From assembly GCF_900109195.1 (NCBI RefSeq), contig NZ_FNZG01000002.1, positions 256,191 through 320,190 of the forward strand: 64,000 bases of DNA, given 5' to 3'. The translations under genes and the position numbers were made by a program. The stretch is from Pseudooceanicola nitratireducens. GTDB lineage: Bacteria > Pseudomonadota > Alphaproteobacteria > Rhodobacterales > Rhodobacteraceae. Below are positions 43,892-55,984 of this stretch, one piece after another. Under the pieces are notes generated by a model, which saw only the letters and a program-made list of their open reading frames with translations, was not told the origin of the DNA and did no database searches. How positions within the stretch are numbered: position 1 is the stretch's first letter; each line of letters starts with the position of its first letter.

Positions 43892-45448
43892 CTAGCGGAT
43901 CCAGACCTCGACCCGGCGGTTGACCTGACGGCCCCAGGCGCTGTCGTCGCAGGCCATGGGCATGGCTTCGCCAAAGGCCTCGGTGGTCAGCGTCAGGCGG
44001 TCGGGGTCGGCATCGCGGGCGGCCAGTTCCACGGCGCGGCGCACCGCCTTGGCCCGGTCCAGCGCGATCCGCCGGTTGCCTGCCGCATCCCCGGACCCGT
44101 CCGAAAAGCCGACGAACATCAATTCGCGCCCGTCGTACAGGCCCTGTTCCAGCGCCGCGGCCAGCTGTTCAACGTTGGACCGGGATTGGGCGTCCAGCAG
44201 GGATGACCCGGCCTCGAACCGGAAGGAGATCGTCAGCCGGTCATAGGGGGTCAGCCGGGTGACCATGGCCTGAAGATCGGTCAGAGAGGTCTCTGGCCCC
44301 GCCTGGGTGATGGCATTGGCAAAACGTGCGCCCTGTTGGTTGATCGGGATTTCCTCGGGCATCTGGTCGACGAACCCGGCGCGGCGGATCACCATCTGGG
44401 CGGCGGGCAGGCGGGTGAAGGCCAGGAATTCGCGCGCCAGCTTGGGCAAGCGCCGGGCGGGCATGTACAGGAACGCGGGCGTGGTCAGGGGGTAATCTTC
44501 GGTCTTGGCGTTGATCCGCGTGGCCCCGATGGTGAACCCGCAGGCCCCGCTAAGTTCGACCTGCGCCGCCAGCCCGGTTTCCGAGGCCGTGGTCAGCCCG
44601 ATGGCAAAGGGATCGCGCAGCACCGCATCCAGGATCGCGCGGTCGGTGTCGTGGCGCGTGGCGTTGTCGGACAGATCAAAGCCTGACGGTCCCATCAGCC
44701 GATCCTCGACCGCCTGACCCAGGCCCGAAGCCGCATCGCGCAGGTGCAGGGCAATCGGCGCATCCGGCCCGCCCAGGTCCTGCCAATTGTCCAGCTCCCC
44801 AGCATAGATGGCGGCCAGCTGCGGCAGGGTCAGGGCGCGTACGCCATTGCCCTGCGCCACGATCGGGACCAGCGCATCCAGCGCCAGCACGCGGTTGCGC
44901 CCGGCGGCGCGCAGATTGCCCATCCCGGCCTCGATCGCGCGGCGCAGTTCCTCGGGGCGGATTTCGCGCAGGGCCATGACCAGGTCGGCCTCGTTCGCAA
45001 GAAGATCGGCAAAGCCTTCGTCGGTGTTGGTCGAGCGCACGGTAAAGCGGCCCGCAATCTCGTCCGTGGTTTTTTCGGTCAGGATGTAGTCGACGACGCT
45101 GTCGCCCTGCGGCTCGCGGGTGATGCGGTGGCCGCTGCGCATGCCGAAGGCCTCGATCAGGGCGGGAATCAGCAGATCGCCCGTGGTTGCCGCGCCGGAA
45201 ATTGTCAGCTCGGCCACGAAGGCCTGAAGGTTGGGGCAGGCGGGGCCATCGCAGCGCACGCCCGATCCATCGACGGTCAGTTCCCCGAAATCGGTTTCAA
45301 CGCGGTAGAATTCGCCATCAAAGCCCAGCAGCATCCCCCGGATGGTGACGCTGCCATCGCGCGAGGTCAGGGTGACGTCCTGCGCGATCAGGGGGGTGGC
45401 GAAAAGAAGAAGTGCGGCGCTGAACGCCGCACGCATCATGGTCATCAT
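43892..45448 (-). CDS. PstS-like/OmpA fusion protein
   Basis: Exported protein of 518 residues. A signal peptide covers residues 1-22. A short SH3-like domain (DGSVTIRGMLLGFDGEFYRV) is followed by a periplasmic phosphate-binding-type domain (about 75-350, from LTISGAATTGDLLIP) and a C-terminal OmpA domain (about 395-518, ending GRQVNRRVEVWIR). The OmpA part would hold it to murein. The ligand is unproven, and no pstCAB genes are nearby. It starts 21 bases after an unknown anchored protein gene. Confidence 0.88.
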   Translation of the reverse strand: MMTMMRAAFSAALLLFATPLIAQDVTLTSRDGSVTIRGMLLGFDGEFYRVETDFGELTVDGSGVRCDGPACPNLQAFVAELTISGAATTGDLLIPALIEAFGMRSGHRITREPQGDSVVDYILTEKTTDEIAGRFTVRSTNTDEGFADLLANEADLVMALREIRPEELRRAIEAGMGNLRAAGRNRVLALDALVPIVAQGNGVRALTLPQLAAIYAGELDNWQDLGGPDAPIALHLRDAASGLGQAVEDRLMGPSGFDLSDNATRHDTDRAILDAVLRDPFAIGLTTASETGLAAQVELSGACGFTIGATRINAKTEDYPLTTPAFLYMPARRLPKLAREFLAFTRLPAAQMVIRRAGFVDQMPEEIPINQQGARFANAITQAGPETSLTDLQAMVTRLTPYDRLTISFRFEAGSSLLDAQSRSNVEQLAAALEQGLYDGRELMFVGFSDGSGDAAGNRRIALDRAKAVRRAVELAARDADPDRLTLTTEAFGEAMPMACDDSAWGRQVNRRVEVWIR

Positions 45449-45469
45449 CGAATGATCTGCCTGGCCTGC

Positions 45470-46546
45470 TTACCTGGCGGCGATCTTCAGGTCTTCGACC
45501 AGGTTTTTCAACAGCAGATAGTCGCCCACGCTGTCGCAGCCGGGCAGGGTCATCGCCAGATCGGATACCGAGGCGGTCAGATCCTCGGACAGCTGGATCA
45601 CCTGGGCGGTGATGTCGCGGTCGCAGTTGGCGTCGGTCACGGCGATCTCGATGCTCAGCTCGACGTCGCCGGCGCTGGTCGTGGTGCCCGTGGGAAAGGT
45701 ATAGACCTCGGCCAGGCGGGGCGCGTCGAGGCCGGGATCGCCCAGCCGGGTGACAAAGCCGCCCATGCCACGCGCGGCAAAGGTCGCATCGCGGGGCATG
45801 CCGGACCAGACGTGGCCGTCGGTGTCATACTCCGCGCCGAATTCCCGGGCATGCAGCGCGATGCCGCTGTCGCCCTGCCATTGCACGACCGCGCGGTCGT
45901 AGAAGGGCAGCGTGTCGACCACCAGTTCGACGGCGGCGGCATTGCCGTCTTCCATCGCGGCGATGAACAGCGCGTTTTCGGCAAGCGCCGGAACCTCGAT
46001 CTGCAATTCGCCGTCGGCGTCGGTCAGGGCGGTGACGGTCAGATCTTCGTGGCGAAGGGAGACACGGGACAGGGGCTGGCACGGCGCGCTCAGGCGCAGG
46101 GCCACCATGGCGGCGGCGCGCGGTTCGCCGGTCAGGTCCAGCGCGCAGGCGTCGGCCTGCCGGGGCTCGGACAGGTCGGCGGTGTCGGGATTGGGGATAT
46201 CCTCGGCCGTGGCGGCGATCAGCACCGGGGTTTCGGGGAACTCATGCGGCGCGGAAAAGGCGGCGGCCAGATCGGCGGAGGTCAGCGAAATCGAGGCCAG
46301 CTGCACCGGGCGCGCCGCAAAGCGCGGGGCGGCGAGGTCGATGGGAAGGCTGCTGGCCTGAACAATGTTGTCAGGATGGGGCGAGGGGGTCGGCAAAGCG
46401 GCGGCCGGGGCGGCCTGCGGGGTGAGCATCGGCGCAAGCTGAGCGGTCTGCACGGGATGCGTGCCCCCGGCCTGCATGTAGACACCGGCACCTGCGGCCA
46501 GAACCATGGTGCCACCGGCAATGGCAAGTGTTTTCAAGCTGATCAT
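45470..46546 (-). CDS. Membrane-anchored hypothetical protein
   Basis: Protein of 358 residues that I do not recognise. One N-terminal hydrophobic segment (about 6-22) anchors it; a Pro/Ala-rich linker follows to about residue 60; the rest is a beta-rich periplasmic region with several cysteine residues. It probably forms an operon with the PstS-OmpA fusion 21 bases downstream. The start at 46546 has GGGGA seven bases upstream; in-frame ATGs at 46567 and 46612 are possible. Confidence 0.72.
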   Translation of the reverse strand: MISLKTLAIAGGTMVLAAGAGVYMQAGGTHPVQTAQLAPMLTPQAAPAAALPTPSPHPDNIVQASSLPIDLAAPRFAARPVQLASISLTSADLAAAFSAPHEFPETPVLIAATAEDIPNPDTADLSEPRQADACALDLTGEPRAAAMVALRLSAPCQPLSRVSLRHEDLTVTALTDADGELQIEVPALAENALFIAAMEDGNAAAVELVVDTLPFYDRAVVQWQGDSGIALHAREFGAEYDTDGHVWSGMPRDATFAARGMGGFVTRLGDPGLDAPRLAEVYTFPTGTTTSAGDVELSIEIAVTDANCDRDITAQVIQLSEDLTASVSDLAMTLPGCDSVGDYLLLKNLVEDLKIAAR

Positions 46547-46697
46547 GATGAATCCCCACACGTCCATAATCAGAGCCCACCTACACGGACCCAACCAGAA
46601 GATGAATCGCAACTGGGGCGAGTTTAAGGCGCCGCAGGGGTCTAACTATGCCGACGACGGCGGGAAGGGAGAGGAAAACAAGGGGCCGGAACGCAAT

Positions 46698-46725
46698 GAT
46701 CCGGGCCGCGTGGCGGGCCCGGATC
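46698..46725. terminator. Hairpin after secA
   Basis: GATCCGGGCC and GGCCCGGATC form a perfect ten-base stem with an eight-base loop. It is 38 bases downstream of the minus-strand secA stop. The T tract is poor, so this may be a terminator or an mRNA end stabiliser. Confidence 0.5.
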
Positions 46726-46762
46726 AGAAGATCGTTCGAAGGGATCTTGTCAGAAGATCAGG

Positions 46763-49531
<2,769 letters not shown>

Positions 49532-49638
49532 GATCAATTCCGTTTCGATTGTTGACGTCGATGTGTTGGCGATGTGTCAGCGGGTTGCTTGTACCGCCCT
49601 ACGGCTGACCATAGAACTGGTGCCAAGCGGGGTCCCGC

Positions 49639-49669
49639 AAAGCCATTTGGCCCCTAAAAGCCATATGGC
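49639..49669. promoter_or_regulatory. Tandem palindromes between secA and the parvulin gene
   Basis: AAAGCCATTTGGC (49639-49651) and AAAGCCATATGGC (49657-49669) are near-identical, 18 bases apart. Each has a palindromic core GCCA-N2-TGGC. They lie in the 203-base divergent gap and look like paired protein-binding sites; a hairpin AGGGG-CGA-CCCCT follows at 49676-49688. Confidence 0.4.
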
Positions 49670-49734
49670 GATGTAAGGGGCGACCCCTACCCTGTCAACG
49701 CCGCGCACCGACGCGGCCCATCAAAGGTACTGAT

Positions 49735-50628
49735 ATGACGCAACGATTGATCCAAGTCGCCGCGATTGCCCTGGCTTTCGCCATTTCCTCTCCGGTTCTG
49801 GCGCAGGATACCGCTGCCACGGGTGCGGATGCCGCGGCTGCCACCGAAACCACCCCGGCCAGCGCCGACACCGTCGTGGCCATCGTCGACGGCAAAGAGA
49901 TCACCCTGGGTCACATGATCCTGGTCCGCCAATCGCTGCCGCCGCAATACGCCCAGCTGCCCGATGCGATCCTGTTCGAGGGCATCCTGGAACAGCTGAT
50001 CCAGCAGACCGCGCTGCAGGACAGCTTTGACGGCGACCGCCCGCGTCGCGTCGAAATGGCGCTTGAGAACGAGGAACGCGCGATGATGGCCGCCGAGGCC
50101 GTCAGCCGCGTGCTGGACGCCGCCGTGACCGATGCCGCCATCGAGAAGGCCTATCAGGACACCTATGGCAATGCCGAACCCGAGATGGAGTTCAAGGCCG
50201 CCCATATCCTGGTCGAAACCGAGGACGAGGCGAAGGCCATCGTCGAAGAGCTTGAAGGCGGTGCCGATTTCGCGGCCGTCGCGAAAGAGAAATCCACCGG
50301 TCCCTCGGGTCCGAATGGCGGTGATCTGGGCTGGTTCGGCAAGGGCATGATGGTCGCCCCCTTCGAAGAGGCGGTTGTGGCGATGGAAGCCGGCGACATC
50401 TCGGCCCCGGTGCAGACGCAGTTCGGCTGGCACGTGATCCTGCTGTCGGAAACCCGCATGAAGGAAGCGCCGGCGCTGGACACCGTCCGCGACGAGCTGC
50501 AGGCCCAGGTCGAGCAGGAGGTCGTCAAAGCACATATTGACGCGCTGGTCGAAAAAGCGAATGTCGACAAGAGCGGGGCCGAAGGCGTCGATCCCGCAGC
50601 CTTGAGCAACATCGACATTCTGGAGTGA
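49735..50628 (+). CDS. Periplasmic peptidyl-prolyl isomerase (parvulin type)
   Basis: Exported foldase of 297 residues. A signal peptide covers residues 1-23 (cut at VLA). The parvulin domain is at about 155-240, with AAHILVETEDEA, FGWHVILL and the GGDLGWFGKGMMV block. Flanking helical parts resemble SurA/PrsA chaperones. It would help fold exported proteins, which suits its place beside secA. It is followed by argJ with only four bases between them. Confidence 0.92.
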   Translation: MTQRLIQVAAIALAFAISSPVLAQDTAATGADAAAATETTPASADTVVAIVDGKEITLGHMILVRQSLPPQYAQLPDAILFEGILEQLIQQTALQDSFDGDRPRRVEMALENEERAMMAAEAVSRVLDAAVTDAAIEKAYQDTYGNAEPEMEFKAAHILVETEDEAKAIVEELEGGADFAAVAKEKSTGPSGPNGGDLGWFGKGMMVAPFEEAVVAMEAGDISAPVQTQFGWHVILLSETRMKEAPALDTVRDELQAQVEQEVVKAHIDALVEKANVDKSGAEGVDPAALSNIDILE

Positions 50629-50632
50629 CCCC

Positions 50633-51862
50633 ATGGGCGGAACACCCCCTCTTTCCCCGCTGGCGCCCGCCGCCTTTCCCGACCTGCCCGAAATCGGGGG
50701 CGTCGAATTCGCCACCGCCGAGGCAGGGGTGAAATACAAGAACCGGACCGACGTGATGCTGGCCAAGCTTGCGCCCGGTACGGCGGTTGCGGGGGTGTTC
50801 ACCCGGTCGGCCACACGGTCGGCCCCGGTGCTGGACTGCCAGGACAAGATCGGTGGCGACGTCGCGGGTGGCGCGGCGATCATCGTGAACTCGGGCAACT
50901 CCAACGCTTTTACCGGCAAGAACGGTCGCGAATCCGTGTCGCGGATCACCGCGGCCACGGCCCAGGCCCTGGGCATCGAGGAGGCGCGCGTCTTCTCGTC
51001 TTCGACCGGGGTGATCGGCGAACCGCTGCCGCACGACCGGATCACCGCCAAGCTGGATGAGCTGGCGGGCAAGCTGGACAGGGGCGGCATCGCTGCCGCT
51101 GCCCGCGCGATCATGACCACGGACACCTACCCCAAGGGGGCCAGCGCCGAAGTCGAGATCGACGGCCAGACCGTGAAGATCGCCGGGATTGCCAAGGGCT
51201 CGGGCATGATCGCGCCCGACATGGCGACGATGCTGGTCTACATCTTCACCGATGCCGCCATCGAACGGTCCGTGCTGCAATCCATGGTCTCGGCGAATTC
51301 CGACCTGACCTTCAACTGCATCACCGTGGACAGCGACACCTCGACCTCGGACACGCTGCTGTGCGCGGCGACGGGGGCTTCGGGCGTGCGGGTGACAGAG
51401 GCCAACACGGGCTTCATCGACGCGCTGCGCGACGTGATGCTGGACCTGGCGCACCAGGTGGTGCGCGACGGCGAAGGCGCGACGAAATTCGTGCAGATCC
51501 ACGTCGGCGGGGCGAAGTCCGACGCCGATGCGCGGACGCACGCCATGTCGATCGCCAATTCGCCGCTGGTGAAGACCGCGATCGCCGGTGAGGACCCGAA
51601 CTGGGGCCGCATCGTCATGGCCGTGGGCAAATCCGGCGCGGCGGCGGATCGTGACCTGCTGTCGATCTGGTTCGGGGACAACCTTGTCGCCGACAAGGGC
51701 TGGCGCGCGGAAAGCTACAGCGAAGAGGCCTGCGCAGCCCATATGAAGGGCGAGAACATCGACATCCGTGTCGATCTGGGCCTGGGCGGCGGCACGGCCA
51801 CCGTCTGGACCTGCGACCTGACCCATGGCTACATCTCGATCAACGCGGATTACCGGTCGTGA
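50633..51862 (+). CDS. argJ: Bifunctional glutamate N-acetyltransferase/N-acetylglutamate synthase ArgJ
   Basis: Arginine biosynthesis enzyme of 409 residues that recycles acetyl groups between acetylornithine and glutamate. It cuts itself before Thr199 in GMIAPDMATML, and that Thr becomes the nucleophile. SSSTGVIGEPLP and GEDPNWGRI are other family blocks. The start lies four bases after the parvulin stop, and its stop overlaps the GTG start of the MutT-like gene by four bases. Confidence 0.96.
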   Translation: MGGTPPLSPLAPAAFPDLPEIGGVEFATAEAGVKYKNRTDVMLAKLAPGTAVAGVFTRSATRSAPVLDCQDKIGGDVAGGAAIIVNSGNSNAFTGKNGRESVSRITAATAQALGIEEARVFSSSTGVIGEPLPHDRITAKLDELAGKLDRGGIAAAARAIMTTDTYPKGASAEVEIDGQTVKIAGIAKGSGMIAPDMATMLVYIFTDAAIERSVLQSMVSANSDLTFNCITVDSDTSTSDTLLCAATGASGVRVTEANTGFIDALRDVMLDLAHQVVRDGEGATKFVQIHVGGAKSDADARTHAMSIANSPLVKTAIAGEDPNWGRIVMAVGKSGAAADRDLLSIWFGDNLVADKGWRAESYSEEACAAHMKGENIDIRVDLGLGGGTATVWTCDLTHGYISINADYRS

Positions 51863-52260
51863 CCAAGGTTGTCCTGGTTTCGGCCGTGGCCCTGATCGAC
51901 CGTGACGGACGGGTGCTGCTGGCGCAGCGCCCGGAAGGCAAGTCGATGGCGGGTCTTTGGGAATTTCCCGGCGGCAAGGTCGAAGCCGGGGAAAGCCCCG
52001 AGGCGGCATTGGTGCGCGAATTGCGCGAAGAGCTGGGGATCGAGACCTGGAACTCCTGCCTGGCGCCTTTGACCTTCGCATCGCACGCCTATGACGATTT
52101 CCACTTGCTGATGCCGGTCTTTGCCTGCCGCAAATGGGAGGGCGTGCCGCAGCCGAAGGAAGGTCAGGTGCTGGATTGGGTGCGGCCGAACAAGCTGCGC
52201 GACTATCCCATGCCGCCCGCGGACATCCCGCTGATACCGATTCTCCGGGACTGGTTGTAA
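51859..52260 (+). CDS. mutT: MutT-like Nudix hydrolase (8-oxo-dGTP diphosphatase)
   Basis: Nudix enzyme of 133 residues with a perfect Nudix box, G-x5-E-x7-REELGIE pattern in GGKVEAGESPEAALVRELRE. LLAQRPEGKSMAGLWEFPGG is typical of MutT, which removes oxidised dGTP, so this role is likely but not proven. It starts with GTG, overlapping the argJ stop by four bases (GTGA). It is the last gene of the parvulin-argJ-mutT unit. Confidence 0.9.
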   Translation: MTKVVLVSAVALIDRDGRVLLAQRPEGKSMAGLWEFPGGKVEAGESPEAALVRELREELGIETWNSCLAPLTFASHAYDDFHLLMPVFACRKWEGVPQPKEGQVLDWVRPNKLRDYPMPPADIPLIPILRDWL

Positions 52261-52452
52261 CATCGGAAAATCTGTGCTGCACTGCAATATTCTGCGGTGC
52301 GGCGCAACAAAACTGTGTTACAAAAAGGCATCTGATACATTTAAGTTCAGAAAAAATTCATTATTCGATCATAAATTAATCAACTGCGAGTAGCGTCAAC
52401 CCTGTTTTTGGTGTACTACTGGAAACAATCTTTTTGTGGGGAGAGGATTACT

Positions 52453-52593
52453 ATGCTTAAGACTATCACAGTTGGTTCCTGCGTGTCGGTACAGGGAACT
52501 TATGTCGGTACTACCGCTGACGGTCGTGTCGAAGTCCGTGTTGGCAACCAGATTTTCCGTGGTCAACCGGTCAGCGGCGCAGCTGCTGCGTAA
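52453..52593 (+). CDS. 46-residue conserved-looking small protein
   Basis: Small protein of 46 residues after a strong GGAGAGGA ribosome site. The body is beta-prone with one cysteine (VGSCVSVQGTYVG) and a basic middle (GRVEVRVGNQIFRG), then an Ala tail. Its codons favour GGT, CGT, GTT and GCT, unlike neighbours and like highly expressed genes. A 190-base AT-rich stretch precedes it and a hairpin follows, so it is its own unit. I cannot name the family. Confidence 0.75.
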   Translation: MLKTITVGSCVSVQGTYVGTTADGRVEVRVGNQIFRGQPVSGAAAA

Positions 52594-52619
52594 CGAAAAA
52601 CTCCCAGGTTTATCGTTGT

Positions 52620-52644
52620 ACGGGCGTCCCTAGCGGGCGTCCGT
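52620..52644 (+). terminator. Terminator after the 46-residue protein
   Basis: ACGGGCGTCC and GGGCGTCCGT-type arms form a ten-base stem with two wobble pairs and a five-base loop, followed by TTTCT. It begins 27 bases after the stop codon. Confidence 0.65.
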
Positions 52645-52727
52645 TTCTGTTTGCGCACTTGGTCCGGGATGGGGCCCCGTGGACCATACCTGCGCGACCT
52701 GCCAGCCTTGACGCATGACGCCCAATG

Positions 52728-52758
52728 AAAAACGCGCCGCTGGGAAGCGGCGCGTTTT
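52728..52758. terminator. Terminator after infB
   Basis: AAAACGCGCCGC and GCGGCGCGTTTT form a perfect 12-base stem with a six-base loop, with A and T tracts on both sides. It lies 44 bases after the minus-strand infB stop. Confidence 0.87.
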
Positions 52759-52801
52759 CTTTTGCGTGGTCCCCGGTTGGGGGACGATCAGGGCAGGGGG
52801 A

Positions 52802-55324
52802 TCAGAGCGTACGCTCGATCTCTTCCCGCTCGAAGATCTCGATGACATCGCCGGGGCGGATATCATCATAGTTTTCAAAGGCCATACCGCATTCCTGGCC
52901 CGAGATGACTTCGGCCACCTCGTCCTTGAAGCGCTTGAGGGTCTTCAGCGTGCCTTCGTGGATCACCACGTCGTCGCGCAGCAGACGCACACCGGCGGAC
53001 CGGCGGGCGACGCCCTCGGTGACCAGACAGCCGGCAACCTTGCCAACTCCGGTGACCTTGAACACCTCTTTGATGTTCGCGTAGCCGATGAACTTCTCGC
53101 GGATCTCTGCGGACAGCAGGCCAGATGCGGCGGCTTTGACGTCATCCACAAGGTCATAGATGACCGAGTAGTACCGGATCTCCACGCCCTTCTGGTTGGC
53201 GGCGTTCCGTGCGGGCGCGTTGGCCCGGACGTTGAAGCCGAAGACCGGGGATCCCGAGGCTTCGGCCAGGCCGACATCGGATTCGGTGATCGCACCAACG
53301 CCGGCGTGCAGCACGCGGACGCGGACTTCGTCGTTGCCGATTTTTTCCATAGCCTGAACAATCGCCTCGGCAGAACCCTGCACGTCGGCTTTGACCAGGA
53401 TGGGCATCTCGGTGACGTTTTCGTCTTCCTTGGCCTTCTGCATCAGCTGCTCAAGGGTCGTTGCTGCACCTGCAGCGGCACGTTTGTCCTTGGCGGCCTT
53501 TTCGCGGTATTCCGCGATTTCGCGGGCCTGGGCTTCGGTTTCGGTCACGTTCAGGACGTCACCGGCCTCGGGCGTGCCGTTCAGGCCAAGCACCTCGACC
53601 GGAACCGAGGGGCCGGCTTCTTTCACGCGCTCGCCCTTGTCGTTCACAAGCGCACGGACCTTACCGTACTGCTCGCCCACGACGAAGACATCGCCCTGAC
53701 GCAGCGTGCCGGACTGGACCAGAACGGTGGCCACGGGGCCACGGCCGACGTCCAGCTGCGCCTCGATCACGGCACCCTGGGCGGCGCGATCGGGGTTGGC
53801 TTTCAGTTCCAGGATCTCGGCCTGAAGCGCGATGGCGTCCAGAAGTTCGTCCAGACCCTGCCCGGTGTGGGCCGAGACCTCGACGTCCTGCACTTCACCG
53901 GACATCTGTTCCACGATCACTTCGTGCTGCAGAAGCTCGGTCCGGACCTTGTTGGCGTCGGCGGCCGGTTTGTCGACCTTGTTGATCGCCACGATCATCG
54001 GAACACCGGCGGCCTTGGCGTGATTGATCGCCTCGATCGTCTGCGGCATGACCGAATCGTCCGCGGCAACCACAAGGACCACGATGTCCGTCACCTGCGC
54101 GCCACGGGCCCGCATCGAGGTGAAGGCCGCGTGGCCGGGCGTGTCGAGGAAGGTCAGCGTCTGCCCGCCATCGGTGACAACCTGGTAGGCGCCGATGTGC
54201 TGGGTGATGCCGCCGGCTTCGCCCGCGACGACCTTTGCGTTCCGGATCGCATCCAGAAGCGAAGTCTTGCCGTGGTCGACGTGGCCCATGATCGTGATGA
54301 CCGGGGCGCGCGGCTTGAGGTCTTCTTCCTTGTCTTCGACTTCCTTGATGACGTCTTCGACGTCGGAATCCGAGACGCGGATCATGTTGTGGCCGAATTC
54401 CTCGATGATGAGTTCGGCGGTATCGGCGTCGATCGTCTGGTTCTGCGTGACCATCATGCCCATCTGCATGAGCGCCTTGACCACATCACCAACGCGTTCG
54501 GCCATACGGTTGGCCAGTTCGCCGACCATGATCGCCTCGGGGACCTGAACGTCACGCACGACCTTTTCGCGCTGGACGGGGCCGCCCATGGCTTTCTGGC
54601 GTGCACGTTCCTGTTTCCGCTTCATCGCGGCCATGGACTTCTGACGGCCGCCTTCGCCACCGGTCAGCGCCTGGTTCAGCGTCAGCTTGCCGGAACGGCG
54701 GCCATCGTCGCGGCCCTTGCCGCGGCCACCGCGATCGTCACGGTCGTTGTTGCGGTTGTCGTTGCGACCGGGACGGTCGGCAGCACCGCCGCCACCACCA
54801 CCGGCACCGCCACGCGGGGCCTGCTTGGGCGCACGGGCGTTGTCCTCCTGCGGGGCAGGGGCCGCAGCCTGGGCGGCCGCGCGCTTGGCGGCTTCCTCGG
54901 CTTCGCGCTTCTGACGCTCTTCTTCTTCGGCTTTCGCCTTCAGAGCCTCTTCGCGTTCCTTTTCCTCGCGGGCCTTCTGTTCGGCCTCTTCACGACGGCG
55001 TTCGCGTTCTTCCTCGCGGGCCTTTTCCTCGGCGGCGCGGGCTGCCGCTTCTTCCGAAGCGCGGGCCTGGGCGGCCTGAACGGCCTTCAGGCGACGTTCC
55101 ATTTCCGCGTCGGTGATCCCGGCGGGACGTTTCGAGGGGTCGCCGATGGATCCGCCGGATGCGGATTTGCCCGAGGCACCGGGCTTGGGCACCACAACGC
55201 GTTTGCGTTTGGTTTCCACCACGACGTTCTTGGTCCGGCCGTGGCTGAAGCTTTGCTTGACATTCCCCGCACGGGGACCGCCGCCACGAACACCCAAAGT
55301 CTTTTTGCCGTCGTTGTCACTCAT
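52802..55324 (-). CDS. infB: Translation initiation factor IF-2
   Basis: GTPase of 840 residues that brings fMet-tRNA to the small ribosomal subunit. The G1 motif GHVDHGKT begins at residue 347, with DTPGHAAF and NKVDKP after it. The N-terminal 300 residues are a low-complexity Glu/Arg/Ala coiled region and a Gly/Asp/Arg-rich block, typical for IF-2. It is the last gene of the rimP-nusA-ylxR-infB unit, 42 bases after ylxR. Confidence 0.98.
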   Translation of the reverse strand: MSDNDGKKTLGVRGGGPRAGNVKQSFSHGRTKNVVVETKRKRVVVPKPGASGKSASGGSIGDPSKRPAGITDAEMERRLKAVQAAQARASEEAAARAAEEKAREEERERRREEAEQKAREEKEREEALKAKAEEEERQKREAEEAAKRAAAQAAAPAPQEDNARAPKQAPRGGAGGGGGGAADRPGRNDNRNNDRDDRGGRGKGRDDGRRSGKLTLNQALTGGEGGRQKSMAAMKRKQERARQKAMGGPVQREKVVRDVQVPEAIMVGELANRMAERVGDVVKALMQMGMMVTQNQTIDADTAELIIEEFGHNMIRVSDSDVEDVIKEVEDKEEDLKPRAPVITIMGHVDHGKTSLLDAIRNAKVVAGEAGGITQHIGAYQVVTDGGQTLTFLDTPGHAAFTSMRARGAQVTDIVVLVVAADDSVMPQTIEAINHAKAAGVPMIVAINKVDKPAADANKVRTELLQHEVIVEQMSGEVQDVEVSAHTGQGLDELLDAIALQAEILELKANPDRAAQGAVIEAQLDVGRGPVATVLVQSGTLRQGDVFVVGEQYGKVRALVNDKGERVKEAGPSVPVEVLGLNGTPEAGDVLNVTETEAQAREIAEYREKAAKDKRAAAGAATTLEQLMQKAKEDENVTEMPILVKADVQGSAEAIVQAMEKIGNDEVRVRVLHAGVGAITESDVGLAEASGSPVFGFNVRANAPARNAANQKGVEIRYYSVIYDLVDDVKAAASGLLSAEIREKFIGYANIKEVFKVTGVGKVAGCLVTEGVARRSAGVRLLRDDVVIHEGTLKTLKRFKDEVAEVISGQECGMAFENYDDIRPGDVIEIFEREEIERTL

Positions 55325-55366
55325 GTGGTTCTTTAATCCTTTCGGGCGGGGCCCTCCCCGCCGCCA

Positions 55367-55957
55367 TCAGGCACGCAAGCCTCTTAGCCTTGCGGCTTCC
55401 TCTACAACTCTTTTGCTCAGACCGCCAGTTCCTAAGGCGGCGTGTATGACAGTTTCACGTCCAAAGGCCAACCCCAGCTCATTCGAGGTGAGCCAGCCGA
55501 TGAAACTGCCCTCATATGGCGTGGACAATTTGTTCTTGCCCCGCTCGGATCCGTCGCTCGCCTGGATCAGCACGTCGGCATAATCCTTGGAAAGCCAGTC
55601 CTTCACCTTCTCGTATCCGGCGACGGCATCGCCGGACTTCCGCGCCATCGCCAGAAGGCTGGTGACGCGGTTCACCAATGCGGTTTCGACCAGCCCGGTC
55701 AGATCTTCGGGCAGGGTGACGGGCTGCTTGGCCGCGCGGGCGAAAAGTTTCTTCGCCACCGCGGTGTCCAGCGCCGTCCGGTCGGACGAAACCCAGATCC
55801 CACGACCCGGAAGCTTTTCCATGAGGTCGGGGACAATCATGTTGTCGGGCCCGACGACGAAACGGATCATCCCATGCTTGGGCTGTGCCTCGCCGGTGGC
55901 GATGCATTTCCGTTCCGGCCCGTCGGACCTGTCTTTCGCTTGGCCGCCTCGCGACAT
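55367..55957 (-). CDS. YlxR-L7Ae fusion RNA-binding protein
   Basis: Protein of 196 residues in the nusA-infB interval. The first 90 residues are the YlxR (DUF448) domain, with ERKCIATGEAQP, RFVVGPD and LPGRGIWVS. The second half, TSLLAMARKSGDAVAGYEKV, resembles the ribosomal L7Ae/YlxQ domain. In Gram-positive bacteria these are two small proteins; alphaproteobacteria often have the fusion. It probably binds RNA and tunes transcription or ribosome assembly. Confidence 0.9.
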   Translation of the reverse strand: MSRGGQAKDRSDGPERKCIATGEAQPKHGMIRFVVGPDNMIVPDLMEKLPGRGIWVSSDRTALDTAVAKKLFARAAKQPVTLPEDLTGLVETALVNRVTSLLAMARKSGDAVAGYEKVKDWLSKDYADVLIQASDGSERGKNKLSTPYEGSFIGWLTSNELGLAFGRETVIHAALGTGGLSKRVVEEAARLRGLRA

Positions 55958-55984
55958 TTGCGGCGTCTCCCGTTCGGGTCAGGT

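Noticed and set aside
52255-52323. TTGTAACA and TGTTACAA as an inverted repeat around a loop of over 50 bases
   Set aside because: The arms are only eight bases, one overlaps the mutT stop, and the loop is long, so chance is a fair explanation in an AT-rich stretch.
52622-52640. GGGCGTCC direct repeat as a regulatory repeat
   Set aside because: It is better explained as the two arms of the terminator hairpin at 52620-52644.
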